Part shown: positions 50,699 through 62,830 of the stretch, in pieces
Numbering within the stretch: the stretch's first letter is position 1
How the letters are laid out: the number at the start of each line of letters is the position of its first letter
NCBI GenBank assembly: GCA_002286715.1
Contig: NSJX01000017.1
Span: forward strand, 454,909 to 518,908
DNA length: 64,000 nucleotides
Origin: Dentipellis sp. KUC8613
Lineage: Eukaryota > Basidiomycota > Agaricomycetes > Russulales > Hericiaceae
Direction of reading: 5' to 3'
Made by a program: the position numbers and the translations under genes
The notes under the pieces: generated by a model
Seen by the model: only the letters and a program-made list of their open reading frames with translations
What the model was told of the DNA's origin: nothing
The model's database searches: none

Positions 50699-52002
50699 AT
50701 GTCTTCTACCACCTCCAACCTTTTCGAGCCCATCACCGTGGGCAACGTCACCCTCTCGCACCGCGTCGCGCTCGCCCCGCTCACGCGCTGCCGCGCCAAC
50801 GCCGCGCACGTTCACGGGCCTCTCGGCTTGGAGTACTACTCGCAGCGCGCGAGCACGCCGGGCACGATGCTCATCACCGAGGCGACGATCATCCACCCCA
50901 AGGCGGGCGGGTTCTCGCACGCGCCGGCCATCTATTCGGACGAGCAGATCGCTGCGTGGAAGAAGGTGCGTTTTGCTCCTGTCGTTGTGGTGTCGATGTG
51001 ATGTGCGCGCTGACGGACGCCGGTGGAACAGATCGTCGACGCGGTGCACGCGAAGGGCTCCTTCATCGTCTTGCAGCTCTGGGCCCTCGGCCGCGCCGCG
51101 TACCCCGCCGTCCTCGAGGCGGAGGGCAACCCGTACGTCTCCGCGTCGCCCGTGAAGCTGTCCGACCGCGAGGAGACGCCGCGCGCGCTCAGTGTCGAGG
51201 AGATTCAGGAGTATGTCGGGCTCTTCGCGGCGGCCGCGAAGAACGCGGTGGAGGGCGCGGGGTTTGATGGTGTCGAGATTCATGGCGCGAACGGGTACCT
51301 CATCGATCAGTTTTTGCAGGATGTGTCGAACAAGCGGGAGGATGATTATGGCGGGAGCGTGGAGAAGCGGAGCAGGTTTGCGCTGGAGGTCGTTGAGGCC
51401 GTTACGAAGGCCATTGGACAGAACAGGACGGCTATGCGGTTCAGCCCGTTCCTTGAGTACCTCGGTGCGTTCCAGTCCTTGCCTTGGGCCCTCACCCATC
51501 TGTTTTCTTCCCTCAAAACTGAATTTTGGACGGACTTTGGCAGATATGGGCATGAAGAACCCCTACCCCACGTATACGTACCTCGTGCAGCAGCTCCGCG
51601 AGAAGTACCCCGACATGATGTACCTGCATTTCACCGAGCCGCGGATCGACGGACTGGAGGACAAGGCTCAGGGCGATGGCCCCGAGGTCGGGTCCGGGAA
51701 CGACTTTGCGCGCAAGATCTGGGCGCCGCGGCCGTTCCTGAGCGCGGGCGGGTTCAATGCCCAGACGGCGAAGTTCGTCGCGGACAAGCATGGGGATATC
51801 ATTGCGTTTGGGCGGCACTTCATCGCGAATGTGAGTCTTTTACAATGAGACATGGCACCCGAGTACTGACCGTGTGGTTTGGTTTCGGTAGCCCGATTTG
51901 CCGCGCCGGATCAAAGAGGACTTGAAGTTCAACAAGTATGATAGGGATACGTTTTATTCTGTTGAAGAGCCGAAGGGGTACATCGACTATCCCTTTGCGT
52001 AG
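50699..52002 (+). CDS. Old Yellow Enzyme / NADH:flavin oxidoreductase 3
   Basis: Four exons (50699-50965, 51032-51464, 51544-51830, 51892-52002) give 365 aa. It begins [16 protein letters not shown] without the longer N-terminal tail of OYE 1 and 2, and ends with [10 protein letters not shown]. The catalytic [13 protein letters not shown] and the FMN-phosphate site [14 protein letters not shown] are intact. The coding sequence is more GC-rich than OYE 1 and 2, with a strong C/G third-position bias that could reflect higher expression. This copy is the closest relative of the decayed OYE at 63.1-63.7 kb. An antisense 370-codon frame is a shadow of this GC bias. Confidence 0.96.
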
Positions 52003-52461
52003 GCAAATCCCTTGTGCTGATGGTCGGGTGCTTCCATAGACACCTTTCACTGCTTGTGTCTTCCTCTATCTTTTACGTTGAAATGCACTGTATCGCATGA
52101 TTATGATTCACCCTACCTGTCGTCGATCCGTCATAGACCGAGTCAAGTATACTGAGAAAGTTGCCTGAGATGATATGCAGGCTGCAGATCAAGCACTCGT
52201 ACCATCCGTTCAAAGTCATCGTCGGTAGTCGGGTTTCTAGTTCAAGTTGAGGAAACAACGACGAGCGCTTATTCTTCTATCAGTCAGGCGCGTTACGCAC
52301 GATCACGCGTTCCGTGACATACCGCGTCAGCGTGACGTCGAGCATCTATCTGCCAGGCAATTGTCTCTGAGTCGCTCGAGTACTAGTCTCACCGACACTA
52401 CACCTCTCTACCTTCATGCCATTCTCCTCCTGACCTTATCTCCTCCACAACAAACGAAACG
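52003..52461. other. Intergenic between OYE 3 and Orc5
   Basis: About 460 bp holding the OYE 3 3' flank and the Orc5 promoter. No TATA box or other element was recognised. Confidence 0.4.
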
Positions 52462-54566
52462 ATGTCAACCTACGACGAGCACCTCGCCTACATCGCGCGC
52501 GACCTCTCCGCGCTCTTCCCGGGCACCTCGACCTTCACCTCGCACTTCCTCACGCTCATCACGACCTGCCCCCCGCCCTTCATCCACGTGCACGACCCGC
52601 TCGCACCGCGCACGACCGCCGCGCTGCTCACGCACGCGCTGACCACGCTCTCCTCGTTCCCGCCGTCCGCCTTTCCCAACACAGACCCAGATAATGATGA
52701 TACAGACTCACAGCAGCAGCAGCTGCCGCACATCGCCGCGGCGCACATCGACGCGGTGTCTTGCTTCACACCGCGCTTGTTCTTTGATACCGCGCTGAAT
52801 GGGCTCGCGCGCTGGCGCCCGCGGTGGGAGGACGGCGCGCGGTGCTGGGGCGCGGAGGACGGCGCGGAGCGGTATAATGATGGTGTGGACGGGTTTATGC
52901 ATGGCCTGCGGGCGTTGAGGACCGAGTTGGCGAGGCGGGAGATGCAGGCGGAGGAGGAGCGGGCGGAGGAGGAGGCGATGGGGAAAGGGAAGGGGAAGTC
53001 GCCGATGAAGCCGAGGGGTGGCGCGAGAGGGAGAGGGCGGGGGAGGGGTGGCGGTGTTAGGGCGCAGGAGAGGGATAGAGCGGTGCTCGAGAAGCATGAG
53101 AATGCGGTGAGGATGGTGCTGGTTGTCGAGCGTGCTGAGAGGCTGCGGGATACGCTGCCGGACCTGCTTGTCCCGCTCACACGGCTGGCTGAGCTGGTAT
53201 GTCCCATGCATGTCCCTCGATGGTGTACTCATTGATTGCATTCTAGTCCCGAGTCGACATTACTACGATATTTCTTTCCCAGGTGAATTGGGACGACCTG
53301 AAGCCCGCGCTCGGCGCCTCCCCGGATCCATACCGCATGGTTATACCCCCACCCTCCAAACAAGGTCTGTATCCCCTGTTTCCTCAACTTGACCCCCCTA
53401 CCAATAACAAGCACATCTATAGCAACCCTCGAAGCCATAATCGCCTCCTACCCCCCACCCGTCCCCGCCTCCTCGCATCTCCACCCCCTAACTTACCACC
53501 CCTCCCTCCAGCCACTCTACGCACACTTCCTCCAAACGCTCCAAAGCGTCTGCGCGCCCTTCGCACCGGACCCCGCCGAGCTCGCGTACATCGCCGCCGC
53601 GCGCTGGCCCGGCTTCATCAAGCCCGTCATCGACGCGCACCTCGCGGCCGCCGGCGACGATACTGGCTCTTCCGATGAGGGCGAGAGGGAGCGGGAGATC
53701 GAGCCGCCGCCGGAGGACGTGCGCATGCGCCTGATGCGCCGCTTCGCACCGAGCTTCGGCGCCGCGCTCGATGCGCTCTACCCGCGCCTCACAAACGCAG
53801 CCGCATGGGCGCGCGCGCAGGCTGCGCTCGAAGAGGTTCCGTTATTCGCGTCCGCACCGTCGTCGTCCTCGGTGGCGAAGGGCAAGGCGCGCGAGATGCC
53901 GGGCGACCGCGAGCGCGCGGCGGAGCAGGCGGCGGTCGCGGCGCTCCCGCGCATGGCGCGCTTCGTGCTGGTGGCGGCGTACCTCGCGAGCACGAACCCG
54001 CCAAAGACGGACGTGCGGATGTTTGCGCGCGGGAGGGATGATAGTAGGAAGAAGCGGAAGGGGGGCGGGACGCGCAAGCCGCGGGCGAAGGCGAGCGAGG
54101 GTGCGGCCAAGGTGCGTTTTATTTCTTCGCGCGAACTGAAATAGTGTAGCGGGAGGTGCTGATGTGGATTGCAGGTTGCACAGCGCCTGCTGGGCCCGGT
54201 GCCGTTCCCGCTCGACCGCCTGCTGGCGATCTTGGCAATCCTGCTGGAGGAGTATGACTTGGAGACCCGCCAGGTGGGCCCAGAGATGAGTCTGCCAGGG
54301 GAGTACACAGAGATGGAGGTCGGGCGCGTGCATGTGTATGGCACGGTGCGTCCCTCGTCCGCTTCCTGTCGGCCCTTACATTTAATTGCTGACCACGCAC
54401 CCAGATCGTCGAGCTCGCATCGCTCCGGCTCCTGCAGCGCACGTCCCCGCCGGATAGGATTGACGGGCCCCCGACGTTCAAGTGCGGCGTGGGGTATGAG
54501 CTCGCGCTTGCGCTTGCTCGGGATCTGGGTGTGCCGATGCTGGATCTTATGTGGGAGGCGGTGTGA
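52462..54566 (+). CDS. ORC5: Origin recognition complex subunit 5
   Basis: Five exons (52462-53196, 53283-53364, 53423-54111, 54175-54345, 54405-54566) give 612 aa. The C-terminal half carries the Orc5 signature: RFVLVAAYLASTNPPKTDVRMF followed by a basic RKKRKGG run, then LLGPVPFPLDRLLAILAIL and IVELASLRLLQR. Orc5 is a AAA+-fold subunit of the complex that marks replication origins and loads MCM helicase. In the N-terminal AAA+ part, the place where a Walker A loop is expected (FIHVHDPLAPRTTAALL, near residue 48) lacks the GxxxxGK[ST] pattern, so ATP binding is doubtful. Low-complexity Gly/Arg and Glu/Ala segments lie near residues 165-200. The length is somewhat above yeast Orc5. Confidence 0.88.
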
Positions 54567-55377
54567 GTGCTAGCGCGCTGTGGGCGCTTGTATAGGGTGG
54601 CTGTATTGTGCGTGTTGTATTTGCTTGTTCGCTGGTTTTATTCAGGATTCTGCGGTCGCCTGTCAGTCGGTTTATGCTCGGGTCGTCATCTGCATCCGCC
54701 CTCGAGCGAAGACGACCTCCGTCGTACGTTTCGCGCGACTGCTCAACGGTTTTCTCATCCCTCCTGTGACGAATGAACAATCTTTCCTGATCATCCGGAA
54801 CCCGCAGCTCTGGACCACTTTCGGATCCCAGGCTCACACCACGCCCATTAAATAATCCCATCGCCAAGTCACTAATAATAAGCAGGCACCGGGGTACCCA
54901 TGGGTTACTGGGGAAAGAAGCCGCCGCCCGCATGGAATCATTCAAGCGTGAAGATTGTTTTTACGAACCGCCTTCCTGCCCCAACGGGTCTGCCAGAGCG
55001 TGTGCAACGCGCCTCGGCCAAGACCCATGGACCCACTTGGGCGTACTGGCGCCCCTACCGAAGCGCAGACACGCTCTGTGGATTTGCAATGCCTGGAGAT
55101 ATTATATATTGGAACTGGACAGGCGTGATTGCCGCCAGGACGGTGACCGCGACGGTCGGGGACCGAGCTCGAGACGCGTGTCTGCGTCCGAGTCGACGCG
55201 CGGCAAACATAAAACGCTGACACACGGGGCTCACGTCACGCGTCATGCAGCCCAAGTTGTCTGTCTGCCTTCCCAGTCGAGCACCAGCGGTCGCCCGCGT
55301 ATATATACCCCGCCGCACCATGCGCGCCTCTCGACTCCCCTTCTCCCCCGAGTCTCCGTCCCTCGCGAGCCAGAGCC
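54567..55377 (+). promoter_or_regulatory. Intergenic and promoter of the membrane protein
   Basis: TATATATA lies at 55300-55307, about 70 bp before the ATG at 55378. The remainder is the Orc5 3' flank and otherwise unremarkable; plus-strand frames here overlap each other and lack family signals. Confidence 0.45.
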
Positions 55378-56450
55378 ATGTCTTCCCGCGCAACACGCCT
55401 CATCGCGCTCTCCCTGTCCTTCGCGTTCGGCGTCATTGGAGGCTCCGTCGGGCTCAATGGCCTGATTAAGTGCGTGGTTGTTCTTTGCGCCCGCTTTGAT
55501 TTGTGGGGTGCAGGCGAGGAGCGGCGGATGCTGACTGAGCATTTGGCGGCAGGGGTAACCAGTCCAAGTCGCACCTCAGGCGCATCGTGCCCCCCGGCGT
55601 TACCGTGGACATCAACACCAATGGTACGCATGCATCTCCATCTCCATCGCGCCGTCTAACGCCCGTCCCGCCGATCTGCAGATGTATTTAGGTCGGGCGT
55701 CGTCGTGACCACCATCGGCGCGCTCATCGCCGTGCTCTCGCTCATCGCGCTCCTCGCGACGTTCGCCGCGCCGACGCGCCTCGCCCGCCCGCAGGGCTTC
55801 TTCCTCGCGTTCTGCGCGCTCTGGCTCTTCGCGACGATCATCCCCTTCGACGTGTTCTTCGCGAACAACTCGGCGAAGGTCAAGGCGTTCCTGAATGGCG
55901 TGCAGCTCCCCCCGCAGGCCGTCCAGGCCGTGCAGGGCCAGCTCGGCGTGTCGTCGCGCTACAAGGACATGCACTACCGTGAGTCGCGTCTCTTTGTCTT
56001 GGGTCTTGGCTTCGGGCCCGTGGGCATGGAATGCAGATGCGGATGCGGGGTGCTGCCCCATGGGGCCCCGCACCCCACACGGCCCCGGGTTCCCAGCTTC
56101 TAGTGCCATGCTCCGGCGATGGCGATGACGTGACGCGATCTGACCATCTGGCTCGCGGGACTGTGATTTCTGCCGGTCGACGTGCACGCTGACAGACAAT
56201 GACACGCCGGACACTGACACCCACGCCGACAGTGCGCCTCGTGGCGATCATCCCCTGGTTCACGATCCTCTTCGCCGCCATCGCCGCCGGCGTGCTCCTC
56301 GCGGCGCCGCGCGAGCCCGCAGCTGCAGGCGTGTACGCGGCCGAGGCCCCAGCGCCGTCCGTCGCGATGTCCGAGAAGGAGAAGGAGGCCACGCAGGCGG
56401 ACACGAAGGACGTCAAGGATGGCGCGGAGGCGGATGTCAAGAACGTCTGA
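55378..56450 (+). CDS. Four-pass membrane protein, unknown function
   Basis: Four exons (55378-55469, 55553-55623, 55682-55978, 56233-56450) give 225 aa. Hydrophobic segments are at about residues 8-28, 60-82, 90-108 and 158-178. A hydrophilic segment of about 35 residues follows the first, and a longer one (NGVQLPPQAVQAV) lies between the third and fourth. The C-terminal 45 residues are charged (Glu/Lys/Asp), probably cytosolic. The layout resembles tetraspan or MARVEL/SUR7-like fungal plasma-membrane proteins, but no diagnostic motif such as the tetraspanin CCG is seen. I do not recognise the family. The third intron is unusually long here (about 255 nt) and its donor and acceptor were chosen by frame. 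Confidence 0.75.
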
Positions 56451-57749
56451 GCGCGCGCAAGATCCAGCTCCATTCCCCATTCTTCATTCTCCATTTTTCT
56501 AGTTCATGTCTACGTCTGCATCTGCATCTCCATTCGCATTTCTCGGGTCTCGGGTCTCGGCGCTATTGTGTCAGCGGTCGGCGTGTGGCGTTTGGCGTTT
56601 GGCAGTTGGGCGCAATTGCTGGTTCGGTGTCATGGTCCGAGTGAGACACGAGGTGCCGGGTACGAGTGAGAGGAGAGGCTGACGAGAGAGGATTGGTTGG
56701 GTGGGGGCGGTGGGTGGGCTGGGATGACCGCTTACGACTCCGAGGCTCGGGATGATTCAGATGCACATGAATATCAATACGTATACCAGAATCCACGCGC
56801 TACACCTATAGTTACGAGTTACTGTACCGTCACGACTCGAAATTGATATCGATATCCGTATTTTGTATTCCCGTATTTCGTACTCCGTATTCCGTACTCC
56901 CTCTAGCTTCCACGCTCTATGTTCCACGATCCTGATTCGATTTCACGCGGTACGCGGTACACGATTATACCTACGTAGCTGTAGTTTGTACTTCTAAATC
57001 CCTAATGATTGGTCACTGGTCCGTTACAGTCGACGTCCCGGTTTCGAATTCTCGAGCGCCGCCAGTAAATAGTCGGATCCGAGTCTCCGAGTCGCGAGGA
57101 GCGAATATAGAATTCTTTCAGATTCTGTGAGAGCTGGCGCGAATCTCTCGACGAAGCGCCGTCCAGGATGACGCGATGCACATGCCCGTGGCGCCTGCAG
57201 ATGAGCCGCGCCCGGAAGTGCAAGTTCGAGTCCGAGTTCAGCCAATTACGCCGGCCTGCCATGGCCAGTAACACGCGCACGCGCACACGCATACGCTGAC
57301 AGGTAGACCCAGAAACAATGACAGTCACAGTGATGCGCCTGAGAACATTGATAGACATCGGAGAACAGAGTTTACAGTTACGCGGAGAAACACATGCCTG
57401 CGCATCTACACGCGCACCCGAGGAACCTAGGTTTCTTCAAGAACGAGGATGGACAAGCGCTTGTCGTATATGGACGCCGAACGCCTGTCACCTGACGCCG
57501 AAGCGGCGGCCAGGTTGGCGACTGTCGCCTCGAGGACGCGAGGGCGGTCTGCTGACCTGCGCTAGTCTCGGGATGGGGCCTGCAGATAATGCAATTTTGT
57601 GACATGAGGCGTAAGGATAGGGGCGGTTGGCGATGGTGGTTTAGGCTGTTTGGGCCGCACGGTCCGTGGAGGGACAATGGCTCGAGGATGAGGTGTATGG
57701 CGTGAGAATGTGGATGAACAGCATGGCGGGGAGGTCAGCAGACGAGTAT
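56451..57749. other. Gene-poor region with simple-sequence patches
   Basis: No supported gene. Around 56840-56920 the sequence is a degenerate microsatellite of CGTATT/CCGTACT units. The rest contains only short frames on both strands. Confidence 0.45.
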
Positions 57750-58560
57750 TGTGCCAGAAGCCGATGTTGACGCCGGGTACGGGTGAGAGGAAGCAAGATA
57801 CCGGCTAGAGGATGATATCGGCTGTAAAACATCGAGGAGATGCGCGCGGAAATCATGCAGATAGTTTAAGGCGTGGTAGTGAGGAAGACCTGCAAGCGAA
57901 GTAGGAGGGTCAGCGGACGAGTAGGATACCGAGATGGAGGAGACGAATCGCCGGCTGGAGGCCAATAATAGCTGTATAAGGACGCGAAGCTATTAGTAGT
58001 GAGGAACACTTGCGAGCGAAGCTAGGCGTCAGCTAGCAGATGAAAGCGGCACCGGGATGAAGGCAATTCGCCGGCTGACTGTTAACAACAGCTGTAAGGC
58101 TTCAAGGAAATGTGCTCGGGTTTGATGCGGCTTTGGAAGAGAGCTCGAGACACGGCGACAAGGACCGCTTGAGAACGAAGAGTCAGCGGACGAGTAGGAT
58201 ATCGGGATGGACGAGACGAATCGCCGGTCTAGAGGCCAATAACAGCTGTCAGAGCTTCAAAGCTATCTACTCGGGATGGATGCGGATTTAGGAAAGACGC
58301 TAAGACGTGGTGGAGAAAACCTGAGCTGAGTCGGAAGATTAGCAGACGACCAATGAGCATCGGGTAAGAGTATGCGGGTCGCCGGTTTCTAGGTCAATAA
58401 CACCTGTGAGACTTTGGGAAAATGCGCATGGAAGTGACACAAGATCGGAGAACGAGGAGGCGCTGAAAGAAGACGACGAAGGTCACCAGACAGACTGCTA
58501 AGTGGTGGATGCGGGATGGCAAGAGACGCAGGTGGCCGCCAATAGCTGCATAGCGGTCAT
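57750..58560 (+). repeat. Degenerate tandem repeat, about 120-158 bp period, six copies
   Basis: A module containing AGCGGACGAGTAGGATA and ATCGCCGGCT...GGCCAATAACAGCTGT recurs. The CCGG core falls near 57801, 57951, 58071, 58224, 58382 and, more weakly, 58533, giving spacings of about 150, 120, 153, 158 and 151 bp. Copies are diverged by many substitutions and small indels. No coding function is evident; minus-strand frames across it are interrupted. Confidence 0.65.
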
Positions 58561-59019
58561 CATCGACATGGCGCTGTGATTGGCCGCCGAGGTGTAGCAC
58601 AAAGGACGCTGGCTCGTTGGCACATGTTAGCCAGTATCACCGGTGGATCGTGGTCGACTGTACTGTATGCCGGCGTGGGATTGCTGCATTGCCCGAAGGA
58701 AGTCAGGTTGAGTGTGTGTCACGCAACACGAGTCCCCGACGAGAGAAGCATACCAACTGGTCAGAATACACTGTATCACCGGCCCACATCTCCAGGAAGC
58801 ACCGATTTACCGTAGAAGCCATAGGGTGTCCGAATCGTACGCGCAATTGTATGTCGAGTATTGCACCCGGTCGAGTCAGGCGCACTGGTGAGCTAGCAGC
58901 TGGGCGATGGGCAACAAGGAAAGGTAGGGTGTAGGACCCAGGGCACGAGGCAAAGGGCACGTCCACTCCAGTCATGGTGCACCGCGGGGGTATTCAGATC
59001 GCCAAAATGAAACGGACAC
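58561..59019. other. Spacer between the two repeat arrays
   Basis: About 460 bp. No gene or repeat copy is recognisable. Confidence 0.4.
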
Positions 59020-60120
59020 TGTTCCCGTGAGTGGCTATCGGCGATGGTACGATCTTGCGCGTGGATGTATCCTGGTATTTCCGGGCGTCAACAGTGTAGA
59101 AGCTGCCGGAGAGGCCTACATAGCGTATGTCGACCCTCGAAGGAGATGTAGAATGAGGCGACGCGGCTACAGCAGACGTAGGTAAGCGGTTGAGCGACGG
59201 TGACTAGGGTGCTGTAGCAGCGAAAACTGGGAAACCTCGGAGGTCGGTGGGAAGGGTCGTACAATATCGTCCGTAAGCGCAGCCGTCCGTCCCGCTCAGC
59301 TACAAGTCGCGAGCGGCTGGGCGGAGGGCCATAGGGTAGGGCAGATAAGGCGCGGGGTACAGGGGACGCCCACGGCCATCTGCGTTTTACTACAGTAGCA
59401 TTCGGGGGCTTCCTCGGGCTGTATCGACTCGGGCTGTATCGAAGGATGGCGATGGGCGATAGGACGATCTTCCGAGCAGATACAATTGACGGGCCTGGGA
59501 CTTCGGACGGTGAATGTTTTCCGAACACGAAGGTGAGGCCTACACACCGTATAAAGACCTTGGTGGAGATGTAGAACGAGGCTGGGAAGTTTATGGCTGA
59601 GTAAGGTGGCTGGGCGCTAGGTGGCGTAACAGCGACGACTGAGAGGCGTACGAGGCTGAGGTAGATGGTTGGGTCATACAGTGGAGATCATACGCAAGTG
59701 GAGCTTCCGTGTCCTGCTCAGCTACAGCTGACAAGCGGCTGGGCAGGGACACGAGGAAGCGCAGATAGAGCACGAGGTGCAGGCCCCATGCGCGGCTAGC
59801 CTTGGTGGATTAAGGGGGTGTTCTGCATTCCAGATGGAGACGGATATTCGGGCAGTATTCGAGGGTGGCTGTGGGCGATGGCATGATCTTGTGCGGGGAT
59901 GAAGTGGGCGAGCCTAGAATATCTGGACGGCGGCAGCAGAGAAGGTTGATATTTTCCGAACGACAGGATGGGGCCTCCATATCGCATGTGGACCCACAAT
60001 GAAAGGAGATGCAGGAGGGGGCAATGCGTTTACAGCAGATGGAAGTGAGATGTTTGGGGCGGAATGACAGTTGGACGGTGAAGAGCCTACGGGGTAGATG
60101 GGTGGGTCGCACAGTATCAA
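59020..60120 (+). repeat. Degenerate tandem repeat, about 415-440 bp period, three copies
   Basis: A long unit recurs almost three times. An anchor of the type GGCGATGG-N4-GATCTT places GATCTT at 59051, 59466 and 59885 (spacings 415 and 419). A second anchor (GAGATGTAGAAYGAGG and its diverged form) lies at about 59144, 59566 and 60006. Between them a CTCAGCTACA...GAGCGGCTGGGC-like block occurs in copies 1 and 2. Copies are strongly diverged, suggesting an old array. No coding function is evident. Confidence 0.6.
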
Positions 60121-62027
60121 AGGCCGCGCAGGCGTAAGTAGCTGTCCGCTATATTATTGATGAGGTGAAAAAAACGTGACGTGTACCGTTTCCTTGGACA
60201 CGTTAGCATTGATTGTAATACTATATTCGGACAGTTACTAGTCATGTCGCGACACTCTCGCCTTCGAATCCATTCGTCAGGAAATCAGTCTTGCTATGAG
60301 CAGGTATGCTCATACCGAGCCCTTTTTGACTGCACGTTTCCTATCTTTTCAGGTCGTTCAGCACTTTCCCATCCAACAATAGGCCGTCTTCCGAGCGAGA
60401 AGGTCGCCCTAGGCCTTGCAATTAGCCTGCTCTACAGACGTTCGTCCGAGTCTTACCGTGGTCTCCGTTGCTGACCTCGATGAGGGAGACAATTATTTCT
60501 TCCTAGGGTCGTATCGTGCATCGTTTCATCTGTCTGGCCTTTCTGCTTTCCAACCAGCTAACTTTCCGATTCGGATCGTAAACGCGTACGTTGGAATTTT
60601 GGAATTTTGGACTCTTGGGATTCCTGGATTCCTGGAATTTCGGAGTTGGGATCCCGGAATCTTGGCGGGCGGCTTGGAGTCTTGGAATCTCGGGTGTCTC
60701 GAATCCTGGAATCCTAAAAGTGTCAGTTGAGTGTCCTACCAGGTCATCATATGTGTTACAACTAGAGTGGACCGTACGATCAAAGAAGTGGCGCGACATG
60801 TCGCTGGGCAGGCTTCGGATCTGTCAAGTTTTTCGATGTTTCAGAGCTTCAGCTTCGGCTTGTTCATTCCTTTGAGCCTCAAGCTCCAAGGTTTGCGTAC
60901 GACCCGCAGCTCGTTGGGACGCTATACAATGCTCTCCAATAATGAAAAACTACTGATCTTCAATGCAGTTTATGCGGCGCTTACTGACGGAGGTTCTAGC
61001 AAAAGCGATGCTCAGCGCCGCCATAAGTATGCATGACGCGCCCACAATTCGTTCGACGTTGTGGTGTTGCTGAGGGATTGGACAGGCCCCTCTGCTGATC
61101 ACTTCTTGGAATTGCCAAAGTCCTACACGCGTGCTGGATCTCCCTGTCGATGTCCCACTGGGGGTCTCGATCATCAACGTTCAACAGCTGTGGTATCGCT
61201 AACTGTATCTTGAAGCTTCCATTCCAAGTTGGCAGATTCTGCGGGAATGTCCTGTAACCCCACGCTTTGGTCCTATCTATAGGAAAACGGTACGCAAATA
61301 ATTCGTCGAACCCGATTAGTATTACTCAGCGCCGTAGGTCAGTGGTGGGCTTTGTTTTGCAGATTATGATTGGTCCAAACGCTCGATCAAATTTGTCGGG
61401 ATCGTGCATGTCAAAATTCCACAAGTACCTCCACGAAGCTGACAGTTTGAAAATCGGAAAACTCCGCTACACGCGATTGTTCCCATAGATAGCTGAGATG
61501 GAAACTACATCTCCCGCTACAGTATGTACGCCTTTAAGCCACGATCGATAAATCTTTATGCTGAGATGCACTGGCTAGATCTGCGGTACTTGTCTAGCGT
61601 CAACCTGCCGACCACCTATACGCCTTACAATATAATTCCAGCCCTACTGTACAGTGAGACTTGGTACAATGACACCTGACGTCATCTTTATTACCACCGA
61701 TCACACAACACAATGCAGCTGTACAACTGTTGCGATCCTTGTACCACCAGTTGTACCGCTGCACTTGACTTCATGCGCGTCGAGGTTCGTTTGGAATAGC
61801 AAGCAGACTACTGAACGCCGCAGATACCCGTATTACCAGTTCGATATTATGGGAAAAGGTTATCGCGTGCAATACTTCGCAGCCTTCCAGATCTTGGTAT
61901 AAAACCGAAGACGCCTGGCATAAATAAGACAGGATTCCCTGCTCTCCTCCACACAAGAACGAGCTCTAGGGACGCATTGTCAGTGGGTATCATTGACACC
62001 TGCCGCCCTTTACGCTTGTCCTTCAAA
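60121..62027. other. Gene-poor region with a TTGGAATC-like low-complexity patch
   Basis: About 1.9 kb with no supported gene. From about 60590 to 60720 the plus strand repeats TTGGAATTT/TTGGAATC/CCTGGAATC-like 8-10 bp units imperfectly. The right end includes the presumed promoter of the small gene at 62028. Confidence 0.4.
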
Positions 62028-62830
62028 ATGGTCTCCGCCTCGCAAACATTGGTCTTCGTTCCCAGGTATCTCCGCATAGCTCTCTCAAGTCTGTATGTTG
62101 AGCTTGCACACTGACTGCCTCGCATCTATAACCTGCCTGTCCACCTCAGCGCATTTGGTGTCAAAAATGCAGCAAAACACCTCGGGAGCTTCTTCGATGG
62201 CGTCGAACAACGGACGAACGATGCTCAAGTGCATGAGCAGACCACGTGGTACAAGACACGCCTTCGCAATGTCGAGATGCTGGCGCACTCCGTGGAGTGG
62301 CGGGGCGGCGAGGTGCAGAGTGGCGCACGCGAGATTCTGCGCGATTGTCAAATGAGTTGCCTGATAGGTAAATTGCCATTAAGACGCACTTTGTCAGACT
62401 AATCGTCATATTGGATACTGAATGAACGTGTCGTACAGATTTGGAGAACGCCAAAAACAAGCTTCTTGCGCGGCTCAACGCCGTCCGCAGACGGACAGCA
62501 TCGTCGGGTACAGCCCAAGATGGGCCGACGAACTTGACTAGAACATGCCCATCGTCGACTTTGGCCTCACGGTCCCCGCAGAGCACACACCCGCCTCATG
62601 CGACAGTGCCGCAGAAGAACGCCAGAGCCAAGTCCGTCAATGCACACACAGTGCAGCCTCATCGCTATGCGAGGGCGTACCAGAGCTGCGACGGTTATAC
62701 GTGCTCGCCAGCGGCGACGCGCCCGCAGCAGAGTGGATTCAAACAGGGGACGGAGGGTGCGCTGAGCGTGCTCGTCGAGCTGCTGGATATCGCGTGCGCT
62801 GCGGCGAAGCTCAGCTCGGGACAAGCTTAG
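62028..62830 (+). CDS. Orphan protein with helical N-terminal part
   Basis: Three exons (62028-62065, 62150-62367, 62439-62830) give 215 aa with exact frame and normal splice sites. The product starts MVSASQTLVFVPSAFGVKNA. Residues 15-115 are strongly helical and amphipathic (HLGSFFDGVEQRTNDAQ; DLENAKNKLLARLNAVRRR) and could form a helical bundle or short coiled coil. Residues 115-190 are Thr/Pro/Ser/Ala-rich. The C-terminus is again helical (LSVLVELLDIACAAAKL). No signal peptide beyond a short hydrophobic start is convincing. I do not recognise the family; it may be a fragment of a larger protein, since no catalytic or binding motif is seen. Confidence 0.5.

Noticed and set aside
50441..51553. 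370-codon minus-strand frame opposite OYE 3
   Set aside because: It is fully antisense to a well-supported OYE gene with strong GC third-position bias, which opens the complementary frame. The product is Arg-rich and has no family signal.
54932..55465. 177-codon plus-strand frame ahead of the membrane protein
   Set aside because: It overlaps the TATA box and start of the membrane protein gene in another frame and has a composition typical of chance frames in GC-rich DNA.
57750..60120. CRISPR-like array
   Set aside because: The repeats are long, diverged and without unique spacers of constant length, and the genome is eukaryotic.
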